From Arthrobacter sp. ov407 (GTDB taxonomy: Bacteria; Actinomycetota; Actinomycetes; Actinomycetales; Micrococcaceae): a stretch of DNA of 64,000 nt. Location: assembly GCF_900102895.1 (NCBI RefSeq), contig NZ_FNGD01000005.1, positions 237,490 through 301,489 of the forward strand, read 5' to 3'. This document shows positions 16,666 through 27,148 of this stretch, one piece after another; position 1 is the stretch's first letter, and every line of letters starts with the position of its first letter. The translations under genes were made by a program, and so were the position numbers. A model generated the notes under the pieces. That model saw only the letters and a program-made list of their open reading frames with translations, was not told the origin of the DNA and ran no database searches.

Positions 16666-17520
16666 TCAGATCTGGTTCTTGAGGTCCGCCACGGAATTCA
16701 AGATCTGGTTCGGCCGGAACGGGTACGCGGCGATGTCGTCCCGGTGGGTGATGCCGCTGAGCACCAGCACCGTGTGCAGGCCCGCTTCCATGCCGGCGAT
16801 GATGTCGGTGTCCATGCGGTCGCCGATCATGGCCGTGGTTTCCGAGTGCGCGTCGATCTGGTTCATCGCCGACCGGAACATCATCGGGTTGGGCTTGCCC
16901 ACAATGTACGGTTCGCGGCCCGTGGCTTTGGTGATGAGGGCGGCGATGGCCCCGGTGGCAGGCATGGGGCCGTCTTTGGAGGGCCCGGTGGCGTCCGGGT
17001 TGGTGGCGATGAAACGCGCGCCGGCCAGGATCAGACGGATGGCCATGGTGATGGCTTCAAACGAGTAGGTGCGGGTCTCGCCGAGCACCACGAAGTCGGG
17101 GTTCTGGTCGGTGAGGATGAAGCCTGCCTCGTGGAGCGCCGTCGTGAGCCCTGCTTCGCCGATCGTGTAGGCACGGTTCCCCGATTCCGAGCCGCGGACC
17201 TGGTCCTTGAGGAATTGGGCAGTGGCCAGGGCCGAGGTCCAGATGTTCTCCTCCGGGATTTCCAGTCCGGAAGAACTCAGCCTGGCCGCGAGGTCCCGGG
17301 GCGTGAAGATCGAGTTGTTGGTGAGCACGAGGAAGCGCTTGGAGGTGTCCACCCAGCGCTGGATCAGCTCCGATGCGCCCGGGATGGGCTGGTTCTCATG
17401 GACCAGCACGCCGTCCATGTCCGTGAGCCAGCACTCGATTTCCTGGCCGCTGCGGTACATCGAGGCATACGAACGTGCCCCGTCTGAATCGGTCCCCTGC
17501 TCGTCGCGCTGATCTGCCAT
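16666..17520 (-). CDS. HAD-IIA family phosphatase (NagD-like)
   Basis: A 284-residue HAD phosphatase. Motif I is CWLTDMDGVLVHENQPIPGA, motif II is FLVLTNNS, the C2A cap follows, and VGKPNPMMFRSA and MIGDRMDTDIIAGMEAG give motifs III and IV. NagD-like enzymes dephosphorylate nucleotides, glycerol-phosphate or other metabolites; the substrate is unknown. The start at 17520 has GGAGG seven bases upstream, which rejects the longer frame that reads into the divergent methyltransferase gene. The 54-bp gap to that gene contains both promoters. Confidence 0.9.
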   Translation of the reverse strand: MADQRDEQGTDSDGARSYASMYRSGQEIECWLTDMDGVLVHENQPIPGASELIQRWVDTSKRFLVLTNNSIFTPRDLAARLSSSGLEIPEENIWTSALATAQFLKDQVRGSESGNRAYTIGEAGLTTALHEAGFILTDQNPDFVVLGETRTYSFEAITMAIRLILAGARFIATNPDATGPSKDGPMPATGAIAALITKATGREPYIVGKPNPMMFRSAMNQIDAHSETTAMIGDRMDTDIIAGMEAGLHTVLVLSGITHRDDIAAYPFRPNQILNSVADLKNQI

Positions 17521-17562
17521 GGTGTCCTCCGCCGTAAGTGTGCCGCTACCTCTCTCCCAGTC

Positions 17563-17568
17563 TAATGT
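17563..17568 (+). promoter_or_regulatory. -10 box TAATGT of the trmH-like gene, leaderless
   Basis: TAATGT ends six bases before the GTG start at 17575 and there is no ribosome site, so the transcript probably begins at the start codon. Confidence 0.5.
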
Positions 17569-17574
17569 TGAGGC

Positions 17575-18249
17575 GTGACTGAACCCGAGATTCCCGGCGA
17601 CGCCGGCGTAGAGCCTGTGCCAGAGACTGCACCGAAGACGGAGGTCGGCGTCGGCCCCTGGGAAGGCGAACTTCCACAGGGCGAGCACTGGGATCCGGAC
17701 CTCCTGGCGGACGGCGACCGGCGCAACGTGGTGGACAAATACCGCTACTGGAAGCACGAGGCGATCGTGGCGGACCTGGACTCCAAGCGCCACAGTTTCC
17801 ACATCGCGATCGAGAACTGGCAGCACGACCTCAACATCGGCACCGTGGTCCGGACCGCCAACGCGTTCCTCGCCAAGGAAGTCCACATCATCGGACGCCG
17901 CCGGTGGAACCGCCGCGGGGCCATGGTCACCGACCGCTACCAGCACGTCCGCCACCACCCCACCGTTGAGGACTTCGTGGCCTGGGCGCAGGGGGAGGGT
18001 CTGGCGATCATCGGGATCGACATTTTCCCGGACTCCGTCCCGCTGGAGACCTACGAACTGCCCAAGGACTGCGTGCTGGTCTTCGGCCAGGAGGGCCCGG
18101 GCCTGACCCCTGAGGTCCACGACGCCGCCCTTGACACCTTGTCCATTGAGCAGTTCGGCTCCACCCGGTCCATCAACGCCGCCTCAGCCGCGGCGATCGC
18201 GATGCACGCCTGGATCCGCCGGCACGTGTTTGGCCAGATAGTTTCCTGA
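17575..18249 (+). CDS. SpoU/TrmH-family RNA 2'-O-methyltransferase
   Basis: A 224-residue SPOUT methyltransferase. The three family motifs are present: NIGTVVRTANAFLAKEVHII (motif 1), LVFGQEGPGLTPEV (motif 2) and IEQFGSTRSINAASAAAIAM (motif 3), which together form the knotted SAM site. It would 2'-O-methylate a ribose in tRNA or rRNA; the exact nucleotide is unknown. An acidic, Pro-rich N-terminal stretch of about 40 residues precedes the domain. GTG is the start and the message is probably leaderless. The gene lies upstream of the sedolisin and fbaA. Confidence 0.88.
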   Translation: MTEPEIPGDAGVEPVPETAPKTEVGVGPWEGELPQGEHWDPDLLADGDRRNVVDKYRYWKHEAIVADLDSKRHSFHIAIENWQHDLNIGTVVRTANAFLAKEVHIIGRRRWNRRGAMVTDRYQHVRHHPTVEDFVAWAQGEGLAIIGIDIFPDSVPLETYELPKDCVLVFGQEGPGLTPEVHDAALDTLSIEQFGSTRSINAASAAAIAMHAWIRRHVFGQIVS

Positions 18250-18333
18250 GGCACCTATAGTCAGATCGGCTTTTCCCGTTTAGGCTCTGGCGTGTGTGGG
18301 CGCAAAGGGCGCCCGCTTAGGGGAAGACATCTC

Positions 18334-20313
18334 ATGAAGACGGTCTCAACTTTGCATTCCCGGCGCGCCAAACGCTATTTGGCGCTTGGAACATCGCTCG
18401 CCTTTGCCATCGGCCTGACCGCAACGGCCGCGGTCGCCGCCCCGCCGACGCCGCCCCCGTCGAACAACTCTCCGGGTTCAGTGCCCCCTTGGGCAGGTTC
18501 CCGCGCCAAGACCGGCACCCCTCTGAGCAATACAACGGTCGAGGGCGAGATCTACCTGAACCTGCCCGACGCCGGAGCGGCCAAGGCGTTCGCCACGGCC
18601 GTGTCCACTCCGGGAAATCCGCGGTATCAGCAGTACCTTTCGCCCTCTGACTGGATCGCCAAGTACGGGCCGGCCAAGGCTGACGTCGCCGCGCTCGTGG
18701 ATTACCTCAAGTCCCAGGGCATGGTGGTCACTTCGGTCCCAGCGAGTGGCCTCTACGTGGTTTTCCGCGGCACTGTCTCCCAGATCAATGCCGCTTTCAG
18801 CACAATCGAGCAGACCTATTCCTTCCAGGGCCAGAGCCTGATCGGCCCGTCCACCGCCCCCTCCCTGCCGGCGAACCTCGCCGCCAAGGTCCAGGCGATC
18901 TCCATCGACCAGGGGCGGCTGCTTACCCGCCCGTCGCTGGCGACTCCCGACGGGTCCTCGGACGCGGCCCAGCCGTCCGGCAAGGCCGTCGGCCCTGCGC
19001 CGGTTGATGCGCCCTGCTCGAACTACTGGGAGCAGAACAAGGCCACCGTCCCGGCGGCGTACGGATCAACGAGCTTCGGCACCGGCATTTGCGGCTACAC
19101 CCCGTCCCAGCTGCAAGGCGCCTACGGGGTGACGTCCCCGTCGACAGCCGGCGCGGGCCAGACCGTGGCGATCATCGACGCCTACGCCTCGCCGAGCATC
19201 GAATCCGACACGAACACCTACTCGCAGAAGAACGGTCTCCCGGTCCTCAAAGCCGGGCAGTACCAGCAAATCGTGCCCGACTCCCGATTGTTCATGGACC
19301 AGGCCCTGTGCGGGCAGCCCAGCGGCTGGCAGGGTGAGCAGACGCTCGACGTCGAGGCCGTCCACGGACTCGCCCCCGCCGCGAATATTCTCTACGTCGG
19401 AGGGAACAACTGCGGCGCGGGCATCGACATCGCGATGTCCACCATCCTGGACAAGAAGCTCAGCACCATCGTCAGCAACAGCTACGGCTACGTGGGCGAG
19501 GCGGTCTCGCCGAACGCGCTGCTGGGCATGCAGAACATTCACCTTCAGGCGGCAGGCGAGGGCGTCGGGCTCTACTTCTCCAGCGGCGACAACGGCGACG
19601 AGAAGGCGGCCCTGGGCTACGCGTCGCCGGACTTCCCGGCCAGCTCGCCGTTCGTTACGGCCGTCGGCGGAACCAGCCTGGCCGTAGGCAAGAACAACGA
19701 CTACCTGTTCGAAACCGGCTGGGGAACCACCCGCAACCGGATCGTCCCGAATCCCGACGGCAGCCTCAGCTACGCCGGGCCCCAGCCGGGTGCGTTCCGC
19801 TTCGGCGCCGGCGGCGGAATCAGCGCGGTGTTCGCCCAGCCCGCCTACCAGCAGGGCACGGTCCCGGCCGCGCTGGCCAACGGCTATCGGGTCTCCCCGG
19901 ATGTCGCCTCCCTTGCCGATCCCTACACCGGCTACCAGGTGGGGATCAGCCCGATCACCAACGACCACGTCCTCAAGACCGGTTCCTATGAGACGACGGG
20001 GTACGGCGGAACCTCGCTGGCCTGCCCGCTGACGGCGGCACAGATGGCGATCGCACAGTCCGCGACCGGGAAAACCGTCGGGTTCGCCAACCCGGCCATC
20101 TACGCCGCAGCGAAGACGGCCAACTCGGCAGCGCGGGACGTGGTGCCGCAGTCCAGCCCCCAGGCCATGGTCTTCTCCAGTGCGGTCAGTGGCGCCAGCT
20201 ACCTGGTCGGCACTGACAGTGACACATCGCTGGCGACCGCGCCGGGCTATGACGACGTCACCGGCGTCGGCAGCATGACCGTCCGGTTCGCGACGAGCAT
20301 CGCGGGACAGTAG
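18334..20313 (+). CDS. Secreted S53-family (sedolisin/kumamolisin) serine peptidase
   Basis: A 659-residue prepro-peptidase. It has a signal peptide (YLALGTSLAFAIGLTATAAV, then AAP), a pro-kumamolisin domain (about residues 45-205) and a catalytic domain. The sedolisin Ser-Glu-Asp residues are visible: E335 and D339 in WQGEQTLDVEAV, D419 in FSSGDNGDEK and S561 in GYGGTSLACPLTAA. DDVTGVGS near the C-terminus matches the calcium site. Sedolisins usually act at acidic pH outside the cell. The ATG at 18334 follows GGGGAAG. A Cys pair in the early catalytic domain may form a disulphide. It is a single gene with its own terminator. Confidence 0.92.
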   Translation: MKTVSTLHSRRAKRYLALGTSLAFAIGLTATAAVAAPPTPPPSNNSPGSVPPWAGSRAKTGTPLSNTTVEGEIYLNLPDAGAAKAFATAVSTPGNPRYQQYLSPSDWIAKYGPAKADVAALVDYLKSQGMVVTSVPASGLYVVFRGTVSQINAAFSTIEQTYSFQGQSLIGPSTAPSLPANLAAKVQAISIDQGRLLTRPSLATPDGSSDAAQPSGKAVGPAPVDAPCSNYWEQNKATVPAAYGSTSFGTGICGYTPSQLQGAYGVTSPSTAGAGQTVAIIDAYASPSIESDTNTYSQKNGLPVLKAGQYQQIVPDSRLFMDQALCGQPSGWQGEQTLDVEAVHGLAPAANILYVGGNNCGAGIDIAMSTILDKKLSTIVSNSYGYVGEAVSPNALLGMQNIHLQAAGEGVGLYFSSGDNGDEKAALGYASPDFPASSPFVTAVGGTSLAVGKNNDYLFETGWGTTRNRIVPNPDGSLSYAGPQPGAFRFGAGGGISAVFAQPAYQQGTVPAALANGYRVSPDVASLADPYTGYQVGISPITNDHVLKTGSYETTGYGGTSLACPLTAAQMAIAQSATGKTVGFANPAIYAAAKTANSAARDVVPQSSPQAMVFSSAVSGASYLVGTDSDTSLATAPGYDDVTGVGSMTVRFATSIAGQ

Positions 20314-20357
20314 CCGCACGGCCAACGGCAGCCGTAACACGTCTGCCGACGTTTGCT

Positions 20358-20389
20358 GCCGGGTCCCGGGAACATTTCCGGGACCCGGC
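20358..20389 (+). terminator. Terminator after the sedolisin gene
   Basis: GCCGGGTCCCGGGAA and TTCCGGGACCCGGC form a 14-bp stem with one bulge around a short loop, followed by a weak T-containing tail. Confidence 0.7.
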
Positions 20390-20470
20390 TTCACGTATTC
20401 GGCTCCGGGACGCACGTGGCTAGGATGTAGATAGCCATGTAGCTACCACTGCTTTCGACGAGGAGTCAGC

Positions 20471-21490
<1,020 letters not shown>

Positions 21491-21492
21491 CC

Positions 21493-21918
21493 ATGTCCGA
21501 CGAGTTCCGCAAGAACCTGATGGGTCCCGAGCCCACGCTCCTGCCAGCCGAGACTGAGATCTACCAGCACCTCGCGCTCGGACAGGAAGCCGTGGACCTC
21601 GTGGCGAAGCACCCCACTTCCTCGCTCCTGTGGGCCGTCCTGGCCGAGGAGGCGTGGGACGAGGGTCGGACCATCGATTCCTACGCGTACGCGCGGGTGG
21701 GCTACCACCGCGGCCTGGATTCGCTGCGCCGCAACGGCTGGCGCGGCGTCGGGCCGATCCCGTGGGAGCACGAACCCAACCGCGGCTTCCTGCGCTCGCT
21801 CTACTCGCTGGGCCGTGCGTCCGCGGCGATCGGCGAGGCCGAAGAGCCGGAGCGGATCGAAAAGTTCCTCAAGGATTCCGATCCCGGCGCGAAAGCGGCC
21901 ATCGAGTCCGAGGGCTAA
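21493..21918 (+). CDS. DUF3151 protein
   Basis: A 141-residue actinobacterial protein of unknown function, recognisable as DUF3151 from MGPEPTLLPAETEI, HPTSSLLWAVLAEEAWDEGR, YARVGYHRGLDSLRRNGWRG and WEHEPNRGFLRSLYSLGRAS. The sequence is mostly helical and looks like a cytoplasmic repeat or scaffold domain; no catalytic motif is seen. It starts two bases after fbaA and ends before a strong shared terminator. Its constant partnership with aldolase suggests a role tied to central metabolism, but no function is established. Confidence 0.85.
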   Translation: MSDEFRKNLMGPEPTLLPAETEIYQHLALGQEAVDLVAKHPTSSLLWAVLAEEAWDEGRTIDSYAYARVGYHRGLDSLRRNGWRGVGPIPWEHEPNRGFLRSLYSLGRASAAIGEAEEPERIEKFLKDSDPGAKAAIESEG

Positions 21919-21932
21919 CCAAGGGTTAAACC

Positions 21933-21976
21933 AACGACGGCGGGCTCCCACCTCAAGGTGGGAGCCCGCCGTCGTT
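21933..21976. terminator. Bidirectional terminator between DUF3151 and the UDG-like gene
   Basis: Two perfectly matching 21-base arms (21933-21953 and 21956-21976) form a very stable stem between convergent genes. It ends in AACGACGG on one strand and CGTCGTT on the other, so it can end transcription from both sides. Confidence 0.85.
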
Positions 21977-21982
21977 AAGTGT

Positions 21983-22615
21983 TCAGCTGGCCTTGGCCAG
22001 GCCCGTGCGGGCCATGGCATCCGCGTACGCGGTGTGCATCTCGGCCAGGTACTCTTCCTGCCGGGCCGGGGTTCCGGCGAACGCCCGGCCGCTGAGGGAG
22101 CGGACCTTGTACGTCTTCAGGCCGCGGCGCCAGATCATGGGCACTTCGGTCTTGAGCAGCAGGTTGGCCAGGCGGTTGGCCTCGGTGCCGTGGGCCACGA
22201 TCACGGAGGCGCGGGGCACGAGGGCCAGGAACTTCAGCAGCGGCTTGAGGCCTGCGGAAATCTGGTCCGGGGTGAATTTGCCATTGGGCTCGCCGGGGAC
22301 GTACCACGGGTGGACGTTCCACGGCATGACGAATTCGGGGCGCAGGCCCAGCTTCCACTGGACGCCCAGCATGCGGGTGGCCGCCTCTTCATCGCCGGCG
22401 GTGATGAAGCCCGACGCATCCGCGGTGCCGATGTTGGAGTACAGGCTGATGATGCGGCACTCATCGACCTCGTGCATGGGGTCCACGTAGGGGACAGCGG
22501 TGCCAGCCTTGGTTGCCTGGAGGGCGTCAAGGAGCTCGTTGACGGGGGCGACGCTAGGTTCGTACCGGCGGCTCAGAAGCTCTTCGCGGAAATTTTCGGG
22601 GGCCAGGGCTGTCAT
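21983..22615 (-). CDS. Uracil-DNA glycosylase-like protein
   Basis: A protein of about 210 residues. EFVMPWNVHPWYVPGEPNGK followed by FLALVPRASVIVAHGTEANR resembles the core of the uracil-DNA glycosylase-like superfamily, where a PWNxxPW-type loop and a later H-containing loop surround the base pocket. The classical water-activating motif is not clear, so activity on uracil is not assured. ATG 22615 is preferred to an upstream TTG at 22675. It is convergent with DUF3151 across a strong terminator and lies downstream of the MetE-core gene after 185 bases. Confidence 0.5.
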   Translation of the reverse strand: MTALAPENFREELLSRRYEPSVAPVNELLDALQATKAGTAVPYVDPMHEVDECRIISLYSNIGTADASGFITAGDEEAATRMLGVQWKLGLRPEFVMPWNVHPWYVPGEPNGKFTPDQISAGLKPLLKFLALVPRASVIVAHGTEANRLANLLLKTEVPMIWRRGLKTYKVRSLSGRAFAGTPARQEEYLAEMHTAYADAMARTGLAKAS

Positions 22616-22800
22616 ATGTTGCTGGGTCTCCTGCGGGATTGGCAAAGCTGCCACACCGGATGCGAACACGCCCAATATTGGGCGCGCGAAGCAATGGTGT
22701 GGTTTGAAAATGTGGTGTGGACCGATTCCTGGTCGATCCTTCTAAGTCTATCAAGCCCCGCGAAATGCAGCGCCCGCCCCGGCTCTGCCGTCCGTTGCCG

Positions 22801-24024
22801 TTACCAGAGCCGCTTGGTGGCGCGGCGGGCCCCTTCGCCGAGGGCCTCCAGTTTGGCGTACGCAATTTGCGGGTGCACCCTGCCGCCCAGCCCGCAATCT
22901 GTGGAAGCAATCACATTTTGACGCCCCACGAGGTCCGCGAAGCGCACGATCCGGTCGGCCACGAGGTCCGGGTGCTCCACGACGTTGGTGGCGTGCGAGA
23001 CGACGCCGGGGATGATGACCTTCCCCTCGGGAAGCCTGGTGTCTTCCCAGACGCGCCATTCGTGCTCGTGCCGGACGTTGGCCGCCTCGAACGAGTAGCC
23101 GCCGGCATTGATCTGCAGGACGGAGCCGACGATGTCCGCGAAGGGGATGTCCGTGGTGTGCGGGCCGTGCCAGGAACCCCAGCAGACATGCAGCCGGATC
23201 TGCTCCTGGGGAAGATCGCGCAGCGCCCAGTTCGTCGCTTCCACCCGGAGCTGGATGAACTTCAGGTAGTCCGCCAGGCTCGGCTCGGGGTTGATCTGGT
23301 CCCAGCTCTCGGCCAGGGAAGGATCGTCGAGCTGGACCGTCAGGCCGGCGTCGATGATGGCCTTGTATTCTTCCCGCATCGCGTCGGCGCAGGCATAGAG
23401 GAGTTCCTCATCGCTCCGGTAGTACTCGTTGGCCACGCGGGCGCACGACCCGGGGGAGAGGGAGGCGACGAATCCCTCGGTCAGCCCGGCCGCGGCAAGG
23501 CCGGTCTTGAGGTTGGCAATGTCCGAGGCCACGAGCTCCTGGCCGGTGTACGTCAGCGGCCCCGCGATCTTCGGCTGGGTGACGGCCTTGCGGTGGGCCA
23601 GGATCCCGGAGGAGGGGTCGTTGTAGGCTTCATCGAACTTCAGCCGGTCCCGGCGGTCGGGGAAGGAGGTCAGGACGATGTGGCCCGGCGAGGAACGGTG
23701 CACCTTGGCGTCGGCCCAGCGGTCCACATCGGTCGGCTCCAGGCCGCCGAGCCGGGAAAAGGAGTAATTCCACCAAGCGCCGTAGTCCACGGAGCTGGAC
23801 ATCGTGTGCCCGTACTCGCCGTCATTGGGGATGTCGATGCCCAGCTCCTTCTGGCGCTGCACGACGTCGGCCACCGAGGTTGCGAGCAGGTCCAGGAACT
23901 CGGGCGTGATGCCGTCGGTTTCCTTGGCCTCGTTCGCGGCGATCAGCTCGGGCGTGCGGGGCAACGAGCCGGCATGGGTCACGCGGATGTGGTCGCTGTT
24001 CTGGGACATGGACTTGTGGGACAT
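22801..24024 (-). CDS. Cobalamin-independent methionine synthase-like (MetE C-terminal domain) protein
   Basis: A 407-residue protein made only of the catalytic (C-terminal) MetE barrel. The zinc ligands are suggested by LHVCWGSWHGPHTTD (His and Cys) and IASTDCGLGGR (late Cys). The start motif THAGSLPRTPELIAANE and PKIAGPLTYTGQELVASDIA are typical. Short MetE-core proteins of this kind act on thiol or selenol methyl transfer, with homocysteine or another acceptor; the methyl donor is uncertain because the MetE N-terminal domain is absent. AAAGGA lies upstream of ATG 24024. It appears monocistronic. Confidence 0.8.
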   Translation of the reverse strand: MSHKSMSQNSDHIRVTHAGSLPRTPELIAANEAKETDGITPEFLDLLATSVADVVQRQKELGIDIPNDGEYGHTMSSSVDYGAWWNYSFSRLGGLEPTDVDRWADAKVHRSSPGHIVLTSFPDRRDRLKFDEAYNDPSSGILAHRKAVTQPKIAGPLTYTGQELVASDIANLKTGLAAAGLTEGFVASLSPGSCARVANEYYRSDEELLYACADAMREEYKAIIDAGLTVQLDDPSLAESWDQINPEPSLADYLKFIQLRVEATNWALRDLPQEQIRLHVCWGSWHGPHTTDIPFADIVGSVLQINAGGYSFEAANVRHEHEWRVWEDTRLPEGKVIIPGVVSHATNVVEHPDLVADRIVRFADLVGRQNVIASTDCGLGGRVHPQIAYAKLEALGEGARRATKRLW

Positions 24025-24121
24025 GGCGCGGTTTCCTTTCACTCCCACTCAATTCCACTCCGGGTGCTCCCGCAAGTGGTGCCCGCTATGTGTCGGGCCT
24101 GACCTGGTGGATGATGCAGCT

Positions 24122-24469
24122 ATGACGAACGCTATGAAGAAGAAAGAATCGTCCGCTGCCGCCGTCGACGCCTTCGAGGGTGTGGCCGCAGATCTCGCCG
24201 GCGCGGGCGTCGCGCTGGGCCAGACCTTTGGCGCCCGGGCCCTGATGGTCAACCGCAAGGCGATGGCCTGCCTCAACGGTGAGGCGATGGCATTCAAACT
24301 GGGCAGGGATTCGTCCGACCACTCCCGCGCACTCGAACTCCCCGGCGCGCAGCTCTTTGATCCGTCCGGGATGGGGCGCCCGTTCAAGGACTGGGTGGAA
24401 GTGCCCGCGGCTTCGGCAGAGGCGTGGCCCTCGCTCGCGGAAGCGGCCCTGGCGTTCACCACGGGCTAG
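24122..24469 (+). CDS. Small TfoX-N/MmcQ-like protein
   Basis: A 115-residue protein with the pattern GQTFGARALMVNRKAMACLN, MAFKLG and FDPSGMGRPFKDWVEVPA, which resembles the TfoX N-terminal/MmcQ (YjbR) fold used by small nucleic-acid-associated or regulatory proteins. No catalytic residues are visible. It is divergent from the MetE-core gene, with 97 bases between them, and lies upstream of purA. The ATG at 24122 is the only good start. Function unknown; the family resemblance is moderate. Confidence 0.6.
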   Translation: MTNAMKKKESSAAAVDAFEGVAADLAGAGVALGQTFGARALMVNRKAMACLNGEAMAFKLGRDSSDHSRALELPGAQLFDPSGMGRPFKDWVEVPAASAEAWPSLAEAALAFTTG

Positions 24470-24664
24470 ACGCCACGTCCAAGCAAGGACCCAAAGCCAT
24501 GCCGGTCACCGTTTTCGGCTAAACTTGGGTGGTAAGAGCCCCGGAACTCTGGCGTTGGGTAAGAGCACAGCGGTAGATTCGGGGCATTCTCATGAACGGC
24601 GCTGAGCTGCGGCGACCACCTGGTGGAACACGGAGCTCGGCCCGAACGAATGGGGGAGGATCCC

Positions 24665-25954
24665 ATGCCAGCAATCGTGATCGTCGGAGCCCAATGGGGC
24701 GACGAAGGCAAAGGTAAGGCCACTGACCTGCTTGGCGGCCGCGTCGACTACGTCGTCAAGCCCAACGGCGGCAACAACGCCGGGCACACCGTCGTCGTAG
24801 GCGGTGAGAAGTATGAGCTCAAGCTCCTTCCGGCCGGCATCCTGAGCCCGAACGCGATTCCGATCATCGGCAACGGCTGCGTGGTGAACCTGGAAGCCCT
24901 GTTCCAGGAGATCGATGGACTGGAGGCCCGCGGCGCGGACACCTCCAAGTTGCGTGTCTCCGCCAACGCGCACCTCGTGGCGCCCTACCACCAGGTGCTG
25001 GACAAGGTCACCGAGCGGTTCCTCGGCAGCCGCGCCATCGGCACCACGGGCCGCGGCATCGGCCCGGCTTACATGGACAAGGTGGCCCGTCTGGGCATCC
25101 GCGTCCAGGACGTCTTTGACGCCTCGATCCTGCGCCAGAAGGTGGAGGGCTCGCTGCGCCAGAAGAACGAGCTCCTGGTCAAGGTCTATAACCGCCGCGA
25201 CATCGAGGTGGACGAGATCGTGGAGTACTTCCTGTCCTTCGCCGAGCGTCTGCGCCCGCTGGTCATCGACAGCACCTATGTCCTGAACACCGCCCTGGAC
25301 GAGGGCAAGGTGGTCCTCATGGAGGGCGGCCAGGCCACCTTCCTGGACGTTGACCACGGCACGTACCCGTTCGTGACGTCCTCGAACCCGACCGCGGGCG
25401 GCGCCTCTGTGGGCTCGGGCATCGGCCCCACCCGGATCTCGCGTTCCATCGGCATCATCAAGGCCTACACCACACGCGTTGGCGCAGGCCCGTTCCCCAC
25501 TGAACTGTTCGATGAGATGGGCATGTACCTGCAGAAGACCGGCGGCGAGTTCGGCGTCAACACCGGCCGTCCCCGCCGCTGCGGCTGGTACGACGCCGTG
25601 CTGGCGCGCCACGCCTCCCGCGTCAACGGCTTCACTGACTACTTCGTCACCAAGCTGGATGTCCTGACGGGCATCGAGCAGATCCCGGTCTGCGTGGCCT
25701 ACGACGTCGACGGCGTGCGGCACGACGAAATGCCCATGACCCAGACCGAGTTCCACCACGCCAAGCCGATCTTCGAATACTTCGAAGGCTGGACCGAGGA
25801 CATCACCGGCGCCCGCACCCTGGAGGACCTGCCGGAAAACGCCCGGAACTACGTCCTCGCCCTGGAAAAGCTCTCCGGCACGCGGTTCTCCGCGATCGGC
25901 GTCGGCCCGGACCGCGACCAGACGATCGTGGTCAACGACCTCATCAACGATTAG
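24665..25954 (+). CDS. purA: Adenylosuccinate synthetase
   Basis: A 429-residue GTP-dependent enzyme that joins IMP and aspartate, the first committed step to AMP. The N-terminal P-loop is [20 protein letters not shown], followed by [12 protein letters not shown], the IMP region [20 protein letters not shown] and the GTP-specificity residues late in the protein. The ATG at 24665 has GGGGGAGGA upstream, so the longer frame from 24623 is rejected. The gene ends before a strong hairpin in the repeat at 25978-26042. Probably monocistronic. Confidence 0.97.
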   Translation: MPAIVIVGAQWGDEGKGKATDLLGGRVDYVVKPNGGNNAGHTVVVGGEKYELKLLPAGILSPNAIPIIGNGCVVNLEALFQEIDGLEARGADTSKLRVSANAHLVAPYHQVLDKVTERFLGSRAIGTTGRGIGPAYMDKVARLGIRVQDVFDASILRQKVEGSLRQKNELLVKVYNRRDIEVDEIVEYFLSFAERLRPLVIDSTYVLNTALDEGKVVLMEGGQATFLDVDHGTYPFVTSSNPTAGGASVGSGIGPTRISRSIGIIKAYTTRVGAGPFPTELFDEMGMYLQKTGGEFGVNTGRPRRCGWYDAVLARHASRVNGFTDYFVTKLDVLTGIEQIPVCVAYDVDGVRHDEMPMTQTEFHHAKPIFEYFEGWTEDITGARTLEDLPENARNYVLALEKLSGTRFSAIGVGPDRDQTIVVNDLIND

Positions 25955-25977
25955 CCCCGGCTGACGCTTCACCAGCT

Positions 25978-26042
25978 GGCGCACGACGGCGGCGGGCCAC
26001 CCTGGAAAGGGCGGCCCGCCGCCGTCGTTAAGCCCCGGCAGC
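25978..26042 (+). repeat. 65-bp direct repeat, copy 1, including the purA terminator
   Basis: The copy contains the stem ACGACGGCGGCGGGCC...GGCCCGCCGCCGTCGT, a very stable hairpin (one mismatch) just after purA. The same 65 bases recur at 27149-27213 with 61 of 65 identities, on the other side of the ACC deaminase gene. Confidence 0.9.
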
Positions 26043-26071
26043 GCTATGCGTCCCGGCGCCGGTGTCCGACA

Positions 26072-26087
26072 ATGCAATGTATTGCAT
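26072..26087. promoter_or_regulatory. Palindromic operator upstream of the ACC deaminase gene
   Basis: ATGCAAT-GT-ATTGCAT is a perfect 16-bp inverted repeat, 47 bp upstream of the ATG at 26135. It is a likely binding site for a dimeric regulator. No local regulator gene lies beside it, so the binding protein is unknown. The TGCAATNNATTGCA core is like sites of GntR- or Lrp-type proteins, which is only a suggestion. Confidence 0.5.
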
Positions 26088-26134
26088 GTTTGTTGTCCAC
26101 CCAGCCGTTTCCCACCGCGAGCGAAGGACCGACG

Positions 26135-27145
26135 ATGGCCATCACCGATTTCGAGCGCTACCCCCTGATGTTTGGACCGAGCCCCATCCACCCGCTGCCG
26201 CGGCTCAGCGCGCATCTGGGCGGGGCACAGATCTGGGCGAAACGCGAGGACGTCAACAGCGGCCTCGCGTTTGGCGGGAACAAGACACGCAAGCTGGAAT
26301 ACTTCGTCCCGGATGCCCTGGCGCAGGGCGCGGACACCCTCGTCTCGATTGGCGGCTACCAGTCCAACCACACCCGTCAGGTCGCGGCGGTGGCCGCAAA
26401 ACTCGGCCTCAAGGCCCGCCTGGTTCAGGAAAACTGGGTCGACTGGCCGGACCCGCTGTCCGACCGGGTGGGCAACATCCTGCTCTCGCGGATCATGGGC
26501 GCCGATGTCCGGCTGGAGAGTGCGGGCTTTGACATCGGCATCCGCAGCAGCTGGGAGAACGCGATCGAAGAGGTCAAGGCCGCCGGCGGCAAGCCGTACG
26601 CGATCCCGGCCGGAGGATCCGACCACAGGCTGGGCGGGCTGGGCTTCGCCAACTGGGCCTACGAGGTGGAAGAGCAGGAGCGGGAGCTCGGCATCTTCTT
26701 CGACACGATCATCGTCTGCACCGTCACGGGCTCCACCCACGCCGGGATGATCGCGGGTTTCGCCGGCCAGGACAAGCCGCGCCGCGTGATCGGCATCGAT
26801 GCGTCGGCGACCCTGACGAAGACCCGCGACCAGGTTGAACGCATTGCCCGGAACACCGCGGAGCTGATCGGGCTGGGCCGGGAACTCCGTGACGACGAAA
26901 TCAATGTCATGGAGGGCTGGGCCGGGGACCTCTATGGCATTCCCGTCGATTCCACCCTGGACGCCATCCGACTGGGCGCCTCGCTCGAGGCCATGATCAC
27001 CGACCCCGTCTACGAGGGCAAGTCCCTGGCCGGGCTAATCGACCTCGTGAAAAGCCGGGAGATTCCGGCCGGTAGCAAAGTCCTTTACGCCCACCTGGGT
27101 GGCCAGATCGCCCTCAATGCCTACAGCGGACTCTTCCGGTCCTGA
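26135..27145 (+). CDS. acdS: 1-aminocyclopropane-1-carboxylate (ACC) deaminase
   Basis: A 336-residue PLP enzyme that splits ACC, the plant ethylene precursor, to 2-oxobutyrate and ammonia. [20 protein letters not shown] opens the protein as in Pseudomonas AcdS; the PLP Lys is in [40 protein letters not shown] and [16 protein letters not shown] follow. The residues that separate ACC deaminase from D-cysteine desulfhydrase are of the deaminase type: Glu in DPVYEGKS and Leu in YAHLGG. The gene lies between two 65-bp copies of the purA terminator and has its own palindromic operator, so it may have been inserted as a unit. It suits a plant-associated soil bacterium. Confidence 0.9.
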   Translation: MAITDFERYPLMFGPSPIHPLPRLSAHLGGAQIWAKREDVNSGLAFGGNKTRKLEYFVPDALAQGADTLVSIGGYQSNHTRQVAAVAAKLGLKARLVQENWVDWPDPLSDRVGNILLSRIMGADVRLESAGFDIGIRSSWENAIEEVKAAGGKPYAIPAGGSDHRLGGLGFANWAYEVEEQERELGIFFDTIIVCTVTGSTHAGMIAGFAGQDKPRRVIGIDASATLTKTRDQVERIARNTAELIGLGRELRDDEINVMEGWAGDLYGIPVDSTLDAIRLGASLEAMITDPVYEGKSLAGLIDLVKSREIPAGSKVLYAHLGGQIALNAYSGLFRS

Positions 27146-27148
27146 CGC

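Noticed and set aside
16666..18120. Long minus-strand frame extending the HAD gene over the trmH-like gene
   Set aside because: The HAD start at 17520 has a good ribosome site, and the extension covers a well conserved plus-strand methyltransferase gene.
26135..27145. D-cysteine desulfhydrase instead of ACC deaminase
   Set aside because: The diagnostic Glu (VYEGKS) and Leu (AHLGG) positions both carry the ACC deaminase residues, and the whole N-terminus is AcdS-like.
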